Source: Brugia malayi
Taxonomy: Eukaryota; Nematoda; Chromadorea; Rhabditida; Onchocercidae
Length of the DNA stretch: 64,000 bases
Direction of reading: 5' to 3'
Assembly (NCBI RefSeq): GCF_000002995.4
Contig: NW_025062479.1
Coordinates: 8,423,721 to 8,487,720, forward strand
Shown here: piece by piece, positions 23,460 through 36,599 of the stretch
Position numbering within the stretch: the stretch's first letter is position 1
Layout: every line of letters starts with the position of its first letter
Notes under the pieces: generated by a model
Databases searched by the model: none
Told to the model about the DNA's origin: nothing
Seen by the model: only the letters and a program-made list of their open reading frames with translations
Position numbers and translations under genes: made by a program

Positions 23460-26200
23460 TTATTTTACGTAAATATACTACTTACATCAATTGAAATAGA
23501 CTGTTATAATCTTCTTTCTTTTCTACTTATAGTCTTCTTTTCTGCAAAGACTTTAGAGTAAATAGTATCCTTACCTCATTTAAATATTTAAAATCCTTTT
23601 TTAATATATTATTTTTTTTTAGTATTTAAAAATTTTTAGAAAAGAGTAAGAACTTTATTGAAGAAATATAATCAATTAATAACTGATTAATCTTTGAACT
23701 AACGAGAAATTCTTATTTAAAAATTTGAAAATTATTGGAATGAAGGAGAAATCGGATGAAAATTTTTCACTAGATAAGGTTATGACTTTTGGTTGACAAA
23801 AGCAGCAATAAACGTTTGACCACACAATAAATATGTCCTAAATATTGTTATCAGTTGTAATAAGCCAATATCGGTCGTACTATACACCTCAAATTTGGGT
23901 AATAAAAGTTCATTGTTTGATAATTTTACCTCGAAAGTGCATAGGAATAAAAACAAATAAAATAAATACTATAAATGAGAAGTGACTCTATATGAGAGAA
24001 GTTGATGTTCTGAAATAAAGGATTTCAGTTTGTAAGGAGAAAAATATGATGATCCACATCCAGTACAAGAGTGGTGGGACAAAGATACAAGCTGCTTTAC
24101 TTATAAATAATTAAAATATTGCAAAAAAGCAAATCTGACGGAAAAACATTTTTATAGAAAAATTAAACAACAAATAGCTTCACTTTTTGTATGTATTATT
24201 CATCCGGCATTGTTTTCATATACAAATGGTTCATAGTTGACTTTGAGAAGGAGTCGGCAAATTTCAGAGTAAGAAAGTTTAAGGAAATTGTATGTTGCTT
24301 GGATTAGTTATCCAATAAAACTTAAAATAGAATATTCTTTTCAAATATGACTGAGTTCCAAAAAATTACGCCATACTTGGACCTATTGTTGAAATTATTA
24401 TTGATAAAAGCTTACAGATGACCGAGAGGAATGCTATTGTAATTTACTGCTTTTTTTTGCTTTTGAAAATTTCACTAAAACTCCAACTCATTGAAAATTG
24501 TTGAGTTTTATTTTTACATTATGAAATATTTGTCCCAAATTTCATGTTGTTTCTTAGATCTCTTATCGATTTCTTTTATTTTTGTTCCAGAGAAAGTCTC
24601 AGTGATTTATTAATAGTGCTTGAAGTGAATCTCTCGCAAAGGCAGTTCAAACAAACTAAATTTGAAATTTTGCATCTATATCGATAATTGTTGGTAACAA
24701 CAAAGGGAATAGTAGTGCGAACGGCAGAGATCAAAAAGTGATGAGCATATTAGGCAATATTCATAAAGTTCAAATTTATCTCTTTAATTTATTTCTTGAC
24801 ATTTTACTGAATTTTTTGTTTACACACTATATTTTATCAAAAATAAACTGGAATTTAAGCAATAAACAATGGAAATGCATGCAACTTTTGCTGAAAAATT
24901 GCTTATGGTATTCATGTCGTGCAACATAACTAAACGTTAGTGGTCATACTTTTTCCTTTAGCAAACAATTAATTTATTATATCTATTTTAAAATCACATG
25001 ATCAGCGAGAAACTTACATTGCAGATATCTGCAATCTGTGGACTTGTTGTGCATTCAATTGACTGAATCCATCACAGTACTGTAGAAAATATTACGAAAG
25101 GCGTGAAAAATGCAGAAAATCCACGAGTTATCAAACGAATCTAAGTTTTGCACTTAGTGTTTGAAACTGAAACGTAATTCTTGAATGATACTGAATAATC
25201 CCTTGATGGCATTATTAAGAAAAGATCAGATAGCTGATTAAATTAAATTCCGATGAAATTAATTCAACAAATATAGTGAGTAAGCATGTTTGCTTCAGTA
25301 TTATTATAACTATTAAATATTAAGTCTGGTACGGAAATGTCAAGCATGGGATCTAAGTCATCATTTTAAGAGGGAGAGAGAGAGAGAAAGAAAAAGAAGA
25401 AAGCCATCCTGCACCTCAGAATTGATCATCGATATTTGTCTCTTGGATGCGTAGCAAATGCATGTACCACACATGTAGAAGTGTAGTGTAGGCGCTTCAG
25501 ACACAACATATAAACTGGACCTAGTCTCCGACCTTATGCCGTACCTCGAAGTATTCCCTTTGGCAAATTTCTGAACTGGAAATTGAACCTACCTATTTGT
25601 CATTAACTTTCAAACAATTACATATAACTTTTTCTGATTTTGATTGGATCGGTGAGAATGCAGACGGTAATTGTTTCTTATTTTAACACAAGAAATGGTC
25701 TAAGCATATCATTCTATCCATGTTCTACAGTTTAATAACAACTAAGTATTCAGAGATTCCCACTTTCAGTCTTGAAAAGAGATTTCTTGTGGAATCTCAA
25801 TTTTTGCTGTTTTTTTATTGTTTTCTTTCTTTGTGAAAGTAATCTCTCCTAACATTTCGACGTTTTTCATATTCTGAAACTTAATTTTGAGAAAGCAACC
25901 CTTCTAAAAGCCTCATTTTGTACAATTCCTCGATATGTACAGACCTTTCAGCATGCTTTCACTTGAAACACTTCTTCCATCTTTTTAGAAGAATTTTAAG
26001 AAATCAATTTTATAAGTAATGGCAACAATGTATTGCTCACAATTTGTGCAAAATAAGAGTTTATTTTGAATCCATTAGGCGAAAATTTTTTAGCCAAAAT
26101 TTTCCTTCCGAAAAATGTCGTTGATTTCTGTACTTAGAAAATTTATGGGATGTGTGTATCCAAACCGTTTCATAATATTTAAAGCAAAGCACAATTATGC
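23460..26200. other. intergenic, nothing recognised
   Basis: AT-rich with poly-purine stretches, including a GAGA-rich run near 25370-25400. A somewhat GC-richer patch at about 25400-25560 has no convincing gene. Confidence 0.35.
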
Positions 26201-26238
26201 CCTAATGCGATTTTCTTTTTCCGATCACTCAACTTCAA

Positions 26239-27454
26239 ATGGTTATACTCAACTTTAATGTTGGCGGACGGCAGTATTCCACAACAGCAAGCACACTAAT
26301 GCAAGAAAAACAGTCTCTATTTAATCAGGTTAGTTTTATTTCCACTAAATTTCTTTCCTTTTATTTAAATTATCGGACATTTGTCCTCTAAAACTGTAAT
26401 GTGACGTGACTGTAAATCAACCTACTTTCTTAGTTCACAATAACCATTGTCACCTTGTCATGTCGTGGTTTTAAGATTTCAAAGAATCAAATGTAAATAA
26501 AATTTTTTAATTAGTGGTTTACTGGAGAAACTGCACAACCGCCGTTAGAAAAAGACAGCAAAGGAGCATATTTTATCGATCGAGACCCAACGAGGTAAAA
26601 ATTACGAACTCCAACAATTCTATTCCTGCTATATGAACACGAAAATTTGTTAGAGTTCATAATAAGGTAGTTAACAAAAACGATTCACTATAAATCAAGA
26701 GAACCGATCGTTAATCCTCTCATTTTTTTTCTCTAATTTAGTGACTGTGACTTAAAAAGTAACACATATTTCAGTTTTGGAATAATCTTGAATTATCTGC
26801 GTTTGAAATCTACTAAACAGCTATGGGAAGCTTGCTTACCGAAAGATCCAGATCGTTTAGCTCTACTAACACAGGAAGCTGAGTATTACAAGTTTGTGTT
26901 AAATCACAGAGCCTACAAATGCTACTTCTTGACCAAAATATTATATCTATCCCAGTTAGAAAGGAAGCTGTAAAAACCTTCAATTACCGTCTAACACCTT
27001 TAAACATATAGCTTATACAAACATCAACAACATTTCTACTCTCCTTCTAGGTTCATAAACTGATTTGCAGACTGCACCAACTCCGCGAACAAGCCATTGC
27101 CTTACTTCAAAGCTGCACAGAAAAATCAGACGTTTCATATGTAAATGAAGTAAACCCTATCTTTTATAAACTCGAGTTCAAAAATATTTGAAATTAAATT
27201 TCTGCAAGAGTTACACAATACCATTAAATGTTTGGCCTACTCTTATAATTTCTTTATATTAGAATTCAAATATGTAGTTCCACATTTTAATTACACAGTC
27301 ATATATACAATACATAGATACAAATTATTTAGCAAAAAACCTCCCCAAAAAAAAGACTTAGCGCACGCTGAGTATCAAAATCACATACTTGCAGGTCCTC
27401 GCAAAAAGTTTTAGCTGTCCACAAGGTCTTGATGGGAGAGGTTGCAAGAAGTAA
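26239..27454 (+). CDS. BTB/T1 (KCTD-like) domain protein, about 141 aa
   Basis: Exons 26239-26328, 26515-26594, 26775-26891, 27071-27149 and 27395-27454 join in phase. Almost the whole protein is a potassium-channel tetramerisation (T1) type BTB domain. It has the opening strand ILNFNVGGRQYSTTASTL, then AYFIDRDPTSFGIILNYLR, and the closing helix AEYYKLHQLREQAIALL, as in KCTD proteins. These domains form oligomers, and many act as substrate adaptors for Cullin-3 ubiquitin ligases or bind G-beta subunits. There are no membrane segments, so this is not a channel. Exon 4 starts after the second of two close acceptors (TTTGCAG at 27070), because the first (TTCTAG at 27050) breaks the frame. If the donor at 27149 is skipped the protein ends at 27191 instead (135 aa). 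It is shorter than most KCTD proteins. Confidence 0.82.
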
Positions 27455-29730
27455 CAAAAGCGCATGAGAAATTGAACTACTGCAAATTATCACTACTGCA
27501 GAAGATAATACGTTATCACTGGACGCCTTTCAACAACGATCATCACTCCCGATGTGATCCAGTCATTACTATGTTTCTTTTCCAGCTAGGATTTTCCGAA
27601 TAAAATAGCACTCAAAAGTTTCCCATAACAGATCATAAACGATAACTACGAAAGATTTAAAGTGTAATATACTGATGATCACAAGCAACAAATTAAGTAA
27701 CCTAAATAAAATTAATTTGAAATTTATTTTACTTAAGTGACTTGAAACAGTTACTGTTTAAACCCAACTACCGACTGCCAATTCTTTTTGTCAGTAATCA
27801 AACTGCAACTAATCAATAAGAAAAAATGGATTTCTTTCATATAGAGAATGCATTATTTAGAGGATGCAATTTGCAAAAGCAAAAATAAAGGAAGAAAAAA
27901 TGATACCTTGGAGCGGCTTAAATATAAAAGTGAAGTTTTAACCTAAATTCGGATATGTGCGCATGCACCAATGGATAACTGTGGAAAATGAAGGACAGAG
28001 TTAGAAATCATAAAGTGCAAAGCGTAATGAGGAACGCTCTCGAAAAAAAAAAAAAAAAAAAAACGAAATGCAAAGACTTAATACTATAAAAATAATACTA
28101 TGACTTAATATTATAAAAAAAAAAAAAAGAGAAATATTTCAAATTTATTTATTTCTAGTTATTTTTCGACCATGCAGGAATACAGCCTATATGCATTGAC
28201 ATCATTTTGGATTAAATGTATTTTGAAATCATGCATATGAAATACATGTACACAAGCAGATTCGATTTCAAAGTGTGATAAAAACGATGGAGACGTATTC
28301 AGAAATTTTATAAGTTCACGTACGTCATGCAGAAAAGATGCAAAACTGTGGGCACAGAAGTATGATAAATATAATTCTCCTGTCTAAATTTGTATACACT
28401 GAAAATATTTGACGAAAAAGTGCATATAGAACTTAAAAAAGATGTTTACTATCGTTGCATAGTCCAAATACGAGGTAGAAACTCTGTTTTTATAAAACAG
28501 ATATTATTAGCAGTATGTTTCCTGCACTGTGAGAGAAAAAAAAAAAGTTCAAAACAACGAGTGAATGGAAGTTATGATTTTACACACGAAAAATCTGCTC
28601 AGTTTAGAAGCTTCAGAAAACCGCGAGAATGGAAAAGATGACAATAAATTTCATGCGGAAGGTCGAATCTCATGCAACGAAAGAAAAACAGTTGAAATTT
28701 TCTAAAAGTTAAAATGAGCCTTATCAAATGAGGATTTACAAAAAAAAAAATTACAGATAAGGTGTTCTGATAAAGATTAGAATTCATGTCGTGTTACAGC
28801 TACTGCTGTCTATAATGAGTTGAATTATGCAATACACACAAAGAGAAGAAATTTTTGCATGTAGCAAAGTGAAAAATGAAGAAAAAGAGACCTTTTCCTG
28901 CTGAAAATGAAACTGCTCAACCACTTATTTGGAATATTCAAAACCATCATCATAAGAAACACCCATAAATACGGAAATGAAAATTCAAAATCAATCAACC
29001 CTTTTTACCTATTTGATGAAGTCATAAAGCATGCCTAAATAACAAAACAGATCCCCTCAAAATTCTTTTCCTATTCACTTCTAATCAAACTAATAGTAGG
29101 TCGAAAAAGTGAAAATGAACTAAAGCTTGTTTCTCAGGAGATAAAAAGTGAAAGTATGGTTCTAGAAGAAAACTGTTGCAGTAATCAACAAAATTCATCA
29201 AATCTGCTTCTTTTCTGCTATTTTGATGAAAAAATAGAGGGTATCATATCATAGACTACACTGTTCTTCACCGTCTTAATGCAGTCTGTCCGGTGCCAAT
29301 ATATCTATAACTAATAGTGTTAAATATAACAATGCATGAGTCGTACAGCACTTTAAAAAACCCTTGCTATTTTTAGATTTGATAAACTAAAATAACAGAT
29401 AAATGCCGACAAAGAATCCACTAAAGTTTTTCCATTCTTTTATTGATAATTTATACAAAGTTTTGGCCACCATTGTGGTGCAAAAAACGATGAAAAATAT
29501 GCACTGAAGTAGATTGTAAAGTAAAACGATGAAGTAAAATGAGGCCTAGTAGTATCTTAAACATAGCAACATTAGCTAAGGAAGACAAATGTTCACCAGT
29601 AATCAATTATTCACTTTTTTTCTGCATTTCTTTTTTTTTTTTTTTTTGGCAGATAGTTGCTTAAGAAAACTAAGTCGCTCAAGAAGTTATCTTATTTTGC
29701 AAGATAACTCTCTTTTTGAATAATAACTAA
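27455..29730. other. convergent intergenic region with A-tracts
   Basis: Space between the 3' ends of the BTB gene (plus) and the SLC16 gene (minus). AT-rich, with a run of about 21 A at 28043-28063 and another A-run near 28117. No gene supported. Confidence 0.4.
28043..28063. repeat. poly-A tract
   Basis: 21 consecutive A, between the two convergent genes. Confidence 0.9.
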
Positions 29731-32700
29731 TCACCTGTCACGTTTCATCAGATGTTTCTTTTCATGATCAGTATCACATGTAAGCATAAATATATCTATA
29801 GCTACAACCATAAGACCAGAAATCATTATGCCTGCTCCAGCTAGCAAGAAAATGTTGTCGTAACCAGTTAAATTATCACGAATGAAACCTGAAAAGTATT
29901 GTATTAAAGATCTCTTCCTGCACATAAATAGAAGTGTACGGTATATTTCCACTTCCCACAGAAAGGATAATTATATTATTAAAAGTGACGACAGAACTAC
30001 GAATATTTTTATTTGCTTCACCAGGAAAGATAAAGTTACAATTCAACCTTACCGATTAATGCTGGACCGATAAGATTTCCAAGGCCTTCCACCAGACAGA
30101 GAATTCCATAACCGGTTTGAAAATCATACAAGCAAAGGATATGAAGAGTAATCACGGATGCTAAGGTGTAGTTCGCGCTAATGAAAAAACCAAAACCAAT
30201 ACAAAGTGTCAATAAGTGAATGTAGGAAGTAGCAAACGGTGTAAGAGCTACACATAAACCCGCTAAAGTTATAAATATGCCATACATTTGAATGATATAC
30301 TGAAAAAAAGCTTAAGGTAGTGACAACAACAATAAAACCCTAGATAGCAAAGTGTTAAAAATCAAACCATAATCTAGAACGAGATATAAACATTAAAGGT
30401 TCAAAAACAAATGATCTTACTTGACTTGTTCGACTCCAGTCAGCGATGACTCCACAAAACAACATGCTCACCATATTTGTAAGACCAATGCTAGATACCA
30501 GATACGACGCTTTAGTCTCAGTAACATTATGAATTTCTACAGCATATTCCGGGAAATTGACATATGGTATATCAAAGAATACATAGAGAATAAATGTACT
30601 TAACAGGAAAATAGAAAACTCAGGAACTACCAAAACAAGTTTTGTATTGGAAATCCATTCCAGAAACGATTCCCACATCTGAACATATTCCCAAACTTTA
30701 AAAAATTTTTGCAGTTCATAAAGCGAATGACATTATATTGTTCCTAAATAAAATAGCAAATCTTGCAGCTTGTACTTCGAAATAATGTTTAAATTTCTAA
30801 GAACTGCATTTTGCAATATTAAAAAAAGACTTTACTTTACTCAACCGAATTGTTCTTCGCTTCCGCTTTCTGCGATAACAAATAGCAGGAGCAGAGGGTA
30901 TCCGTCGGGACATACCAACACCAAATGGCACAAATTTCCATCGGAAACTTAACACATTGGCTGCGGGTACTCGACCTTGTGCTGCACCCAGCTGAGTCGC
31001 GATGCATGAACTGCGAACATTGCCGCTTGTAAAAGAAGGAACAATAGTTTCCGCTGCAAAAAGCACGAACTTATCTCACTAGTTAATCCTCGGATTCCAA
31101 AGCTATTACTTTCTTTCTCTAATGCACTTATATTCAACAAATTTGAAATGAATTAAGGTACCTGAACCAAATCTTCCTCAAGATATTAGGAATGTTAGCT
31201 ATAAATACTTGAAAAATTAAATCCCTTGTAAAGAAGAATTTAATGTTTCAAACTGAACTGCCACAATACTTCATCCTCATTCATATCTTAAACGAAGTCT
31301 CATATCGTTTAATAAGTTTCGAAAATATGCAAATCTTTGAGTTCTTTCATCGTATAAAAACAGACATACAGGTTTCAACTGTCTGTGTTTCGGATTTTCC
31401 TTCCTTAGTGTCGTCGTCTAATAACGGTTCCTTTATTGCATCTTCTTGTACCAAATTATAGCTTTCCATGAATTCCTGATGTATTAAAAAATTACAAGTT
31501 CCACAGTTCCAGAATAAAAGTAAGGCTTAACTACGGAAGAAAAGATTTTGGAAAATTTAATCATTTACTAACTAGTCAGCAAGAAGGGAACTGCTCGTTT
31601 CCAGGAATATCCATTACACAACTGGAATATATAGCAATTGGAATAATTTGACTAATCATCTCTGACTTTAAATTACCTTTACAAATTTTACATAAATGAC
31701 TTCGCTCTGTCGACTACTAACCACTTCATCCATACCGTCACCACCACTGAAAAAACAATTATGACGGGATACATTAAAATGTGAGTGCTAAGAATTTGTT
31801 CAAGAAGTAACACCGTCAAATGCGGGAAAAAATCTTTCTCAAACTATCGAATTCTGGAATATAACGGAAGCAAAGTATTCGGAAATGTAAAGAACATATA
31901 AATCATATTTCTAAATATTTTTAACACACAGAAGACACAAATAACAAAGTAGAAATAGAATACCGAAGCGTCCTCCTTGATAATTTGTTTTCTACTTTAG
32001 ACATTTGGTTGGATATTAAATCAACAATTCCTGAGTGATAATTTTCCTTCGAGCAAACCTGATAAGGTGATCCCGATAATGTATCAATTCCAACGTTATA
32101 CACCCCCTAAACTTTAAAAAAAAGCCGGATAAGAACCGTGATAGTTGCCGAAATAGTGCATTACTGATTGATTCGTTGAATGAGAAATTTCGGTAAACTG
32201 TTGGATCATAGTTTCGGAATTGGAACATGCAAAAGATGAAAAATTACCAAACCATGCTGTCTAGTATGGCTTACATCAAAAGTAAGTGCATGTCCTCTTC
32301 TTGTGTCATTTTCTGGAGCAAGCAAAAATTCACCCATACTGTAACTTTTTGACACTGGTATTTGCAGTTCATTTGCAGCTGCCTTTACCTGTAGATAAAA
32401 ATATAAGTTTCTAAATACTAGCTACAAAAAATAGATTGTTTGTTAACACTTTCAGAAGACGTATTCATTTTTCCAGATAAATTAGGCGAAAATGTTATTC
32501 AAAGTCGTAACTTTAGGTTTACTTTTTCCTGCACCCATAACGTTTGCCTCACATCACAAATGCATTTACCGATTGTATATTTAAGGAGTGATCGATAAGT
32601 TGCAGAAGGGGTGTTGCATATGTCGGTATTGAAGGTAGCGATATGGTACGGCGGGAAGTCGGACCAGTATAAGGAAAACCCATCTAAAAAAGGTAGTTTA

Positions 32701-35700
32701 AGGCTTCGTGATTCGGTCTTAAGAATCTCACAGGGAGAAGTGAATTTTTGTCCATAGAACTGTAATTCCTTTGATAAAATAGTTCCTTAATAAAAAAAAA
32801 AAAAAGCCTTCACAAATTCCAAAACAAGCCAAAGAATCTGAAAGAAAACATAAAATCAGAGCAAAAATTCCCTAATACACCAAGTGTAGCCTTTGAGCAC
32901 CGTAGTTCTTTTCGTTGCTGCCGCATTTTTACTGCGCAAAGGTTCAGTTTAAAGCCAATAGGCTTTAAATATAAGGAAGTTATGATCAAGAGCCTCTGGA
33001 ATTCACTTAGACGATGACTAAGAGTCACTGGAAGTTTGATGTGAAGATTTGTATTAATATCAGGCTGACCTGATAACTGAAACTAACAGTGAAGACATTT
33101 GAATTATTAGCAGCATTCCTCATAGCTAACCGTAACTTTTCACGTTCAGTTTTTCCGATGAATTTTTTTCTCTTGTATTCTATAGTATCATGCGGCCACT
33201 CCAGATCCTAAAATAAAATTCTGAATCAAATTAGACTGCCAGAATTATTTCGACTTTAGCCAGCATCTTCTTAACCTAGTTCTGTGGCTTGCTCAAAACA
33301 CTTAAAGCACACTCCGTCTACCCTGAGAAAACAATCCATAGATTCGAAATATCAGATTCAAGCTATACCTGATGTAGAATGTCCCTACAACTTTGGTGGG
33401 TAACAACTCAAATAATTTTTCATAATAATATTCGATACACTGTTAGTGGTATAAAAAAAAAAAATTCACCTTAATCATAAAACCACAACCAACAATAAAG
33501 AGTAAAAGAAATCCCATACAAAGAAGAGAAGAACGCCAGCCGAATTTTGCAAATAGCTAAACAGAGAATTAAGAATAACTTGAAAGTTATGTATTATCTC
33601 AGAAAGATAGAACAACAACTGAGCTAATATTTAAACCGAATATTAGAAATTGCAGATGAAAATTAATTAATCTTCAAACGACGTTAAACTGACCATTTCG
33701 ATGAATGGTGCAAGAACAAAAGTACCCGCGCCAGAACCGCAAACAGCAATACCCGTTGCAATGGCTCGTTTTTTCTTTAAAAGAAATAAAGAATTAGATA
33801 AATATTGTTAATGAAAATATATTAACATTCATTTATTGCCAGAAGCGGAACCAAATTGAAATGACCCAAGAAAAAAACAACTGTACTTGAAAATAGTAAG
33901 TAACTGCAACAATAGCGCTATTAAAGCAAAAGCTTAAACCAATGCCCGTAATGAATGCAAATGAAAGCAAAAAATGCCAAATACTAAATGCGAAAAAGGA
34001 TATTAAACCACCACCGGCTGCTATCAATCCACCAATAATTGCCATACGTCTGCAAGAATACTCACTTCGAAAGCACACGAAGATATCCTCAAAACAATAC
34101 AAAATGGCTAATCCGCAAAACAAATATATGACGCACTTCAGATTCAAAATATTACAAATGTACAAGAAAGACAGACCGACAATCATATATATCTGTTAAA
34201 GCTCCAGCAAGCGGCCCTGATAACAACGGTATTGATAAAAAAATTGATCCAACAATACCAGACATTGTTTTTGTTACATTGAAGTGTCCTTGAATTTCAG
34301 AAAACATGATGCCAAATGAAAATGAAATACCTGCAAATGTTAAAGGCCACGTTAGAAAATGATCTTAGTTGTTTCAGGATCACTTTCAATAAAATTTATG
34401 CACTGATCTTCCTATCACCAACTTACAACAATAAAACATTTAATGTAATCTAAATTTCGTGAAAATTATATAAATTTGAGTGTATGATATTAATATGTAA
34501 ATTGTAATAAAAATCGAAACTAACTGGATGTTTGAATTAATTTTTTGAAAAGAAAAGCTTTTAGAAAAAGATTAGTTCTACTATGGAAATATAAATATAT
34601 ATAGAGAAATAAATCATCGAATAACAAACACATTCGTAAGAATGATACTGGGAAGTGAAATACTTACCGTCACAAATAAAATGAATAAGGAAAGATGCAA
34701 GAACAATGATCCATCCATAGCCACCGTCTGGTGGAATTGGTTCATCCACTGATGATGAAAATGTCGATTCTGTACCAACTGAAAAAGAAACATGATCAAA
34801 ATTTAGTCAAATGTTCTAACAGGTGTTTTTAATGTACCTGTTAATCGTACTCACATGAATATTCGGATGTGCTCTCACAAAATTAACAGTTGTACTTGCA
34901 AAAATGACGTATGAAAATTAAGAAACATGGCATCAGCAGTAGCAGCAAACTGTCGATGATAAGGAACTATCCCATCATTTACACCACAATTATTATATAT
35001 TCATAAAACTGAACATTCAAAAAGAAAACGATCTTTTTTGATTCCATAATAAGTACAAAGAAAAATAGTACATTTATCGCATGAAGGAAAATGAGTCGCC
35101 TTCTTTTCTAATCGTACTACATGAACATGATTGTTATACAACTGATAATCCTGCAAAGAAAGATAAGTCAACAATCAGTAAGTGACACCAATGAAAAATA
35201 TGCGCGTAGGCTAGGTGATTCGCAAGCTATTTCGCTACAATTTGAGTGATAAATAATACTTGAGTACAAATTTGGTACTACACAGGCGGAACAAGAAAAA
35301 AGATTTATTTTAGCAAAATAAAGTGTGTATTTTTCATTTTGTCATAATAAAGAAAAGGAACAAAGCTAATGAAATACAAGAAATTAATTGATGTATCAGC
35401 ATTTAATATCATGCACTGAAGATGTAGTAGATATCATGCTTTAAAGATATGATAGAATAAGAGATCAAAAATGAACTGTTCTCATCAAAACGGAGGTAAT
35501 GGCTGTGGAAAGACTGCCATGTAATGAATGATTTTTCGTTCTTCATAGTGCTAGAAATGCTAATATTATTCGCCTTTTCTTAGAGTTAGTCCGCAATCAA
35601 AGAAAGAAACCATTTAACAGAAATGTGTTGTATGGAATAACCGGGAACTCTTCATTTGTAAGAACACAATAACAAACCTCCGAATGAGCAGGGACCGAAT

Positions 35701-35761
35701 CTGACAGAGCTGCTTCTACAATCCTGTCCTTCGTCTCAACTTCCTCCTCTCTGTCCAACAT
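29731..35761 (-). CDS. SLC16-type monocarboxylate transporter (MFS), 716 aa
   Basis: Sixteen exons on the minus strand join in phase: 35678-35761, 34855-34873, 34668-34778, 34177-34330, 33887-34049, 33694-33774, 33470-33556, 33070-33207, 32275-32388, 31964-32106, 31677-31746, 31370-31475, 30836-31053, 30421-30678, 30053-30299, 29731-29888. Residues 51-58 carry the MCT signature PDGGYGW. TM1 follows (IIVLASFLIHFI), then SGPLAGALTDIYDCRRMAI and KKRAIATGIAVCGSGAGTF, both hallmarks of SLC16 N-domains. Twelve TM helices are expected: six before residue 235 and six from about 505 to 710. Between them lies a very long cytoplasmic loop (about 234-500) rich in charge and Ser/Thr. The family moves lactate, pyruvate, thyroid hormone or aromatic amino acids with or without protons; the substrate cannot be told here. 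Two exons have unusual sites (19-nt exon 2 with acceptor TTGTGAG; exon 4 donor CG|GTCTGT). Confidence 0.9.
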
Positions 35762-36230
35762 TGTGAAGAAAATTGACTCTAATGAACGAAAAGATGGATC
35801 GAAGGACCACTGCACCGCAATCCAAATATGACCTGGAAGGATACGTAGGATTATAGACAAACTGGATGAACAAAATCTTCCAGCCACGTATAAATACATC
35901 ATAAAATTAACTTCTTGATTAAGTCACTGGAATCAACAAAACAGCTGAATCTATCAGTACGGTGCAACTATATGACGGACAAAATAGTCTGGAAAAAACA
36001 GAAATAATACCGCTATCTTGATAGATATTTGGGTAAAAGGGTGATGGAAGTATCTTGGATAAATCTCATGTCTTTTCGCGAATAAAAAATTTAGCACTTT
36101 AGACTGAAATTTTGGAAATCTTTAAACCATACAAATAAGTTTAACTCCGGTGCATAAAACCAACCATCTTACTGAGACTTACAGTGAGTTATTCATATAA
36201 AATCCAAGCCTCGATTTTGCAGAAGCAGCT

Positions 36231-36353
36231 ATGCAAATCATTCCCGGTGAATGCAAATTTTTTACCGATAGCCGCATCGTTTCGTATCACAGTGTTATTT
36301 TTGCGCCCGCTCAAGCTCTGAACTACACACTCTGCAATACCAGTGGTCTCTAA
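36231..36353 (+). other. short ORF after a good acceptor (candidate first exon)
   Basis: A TTTTGCAG acceptor at about 36222 is followed eight bases later by an ATG that opens 40 codons (MQIIPGECKFFTDSRIVSYH...). A further open segment after TTGTTGCAG near 36409 (SVISDNCNCYLFLKLW...) can join in phase from a donor at CACAGT|GTTATT. The area is GC-richer than its surroundings. It lies about 470 bp upstream of the SLC16 start on the other strand, so it could equally be that gene's promoter or 5' UTR region. No family recognised. Confidence 0.2.
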
Positions 36354-36599
36354 ACCTCTTTTCGTCTGTCTATCACACCTTGAATACGAGAAGTAGTCTT
36401 TTTGTTGCAGTCAGTGATCTCAGATAACTGCAACTGTTACTTATTTCTGAAGTTGTGGATCACGGTTACGGTCACTCAGAGCATATCGTTAACGCCAAAC
36501 TTTCACACTGTCGTTTGACCTCTGCCATTCAAACAACTGCGCAAAAACACTTCGCCTAAACGAAGAGGGAAGGTGCAGACAATGAGCAAATGAAGTGGT

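Noticed and set aside
30797..31140. Alternative-frame ORFs over SLC16 exon 12
   Set aside because: Only one frame joins both neighbours in phase; the others are shadows of that exon.
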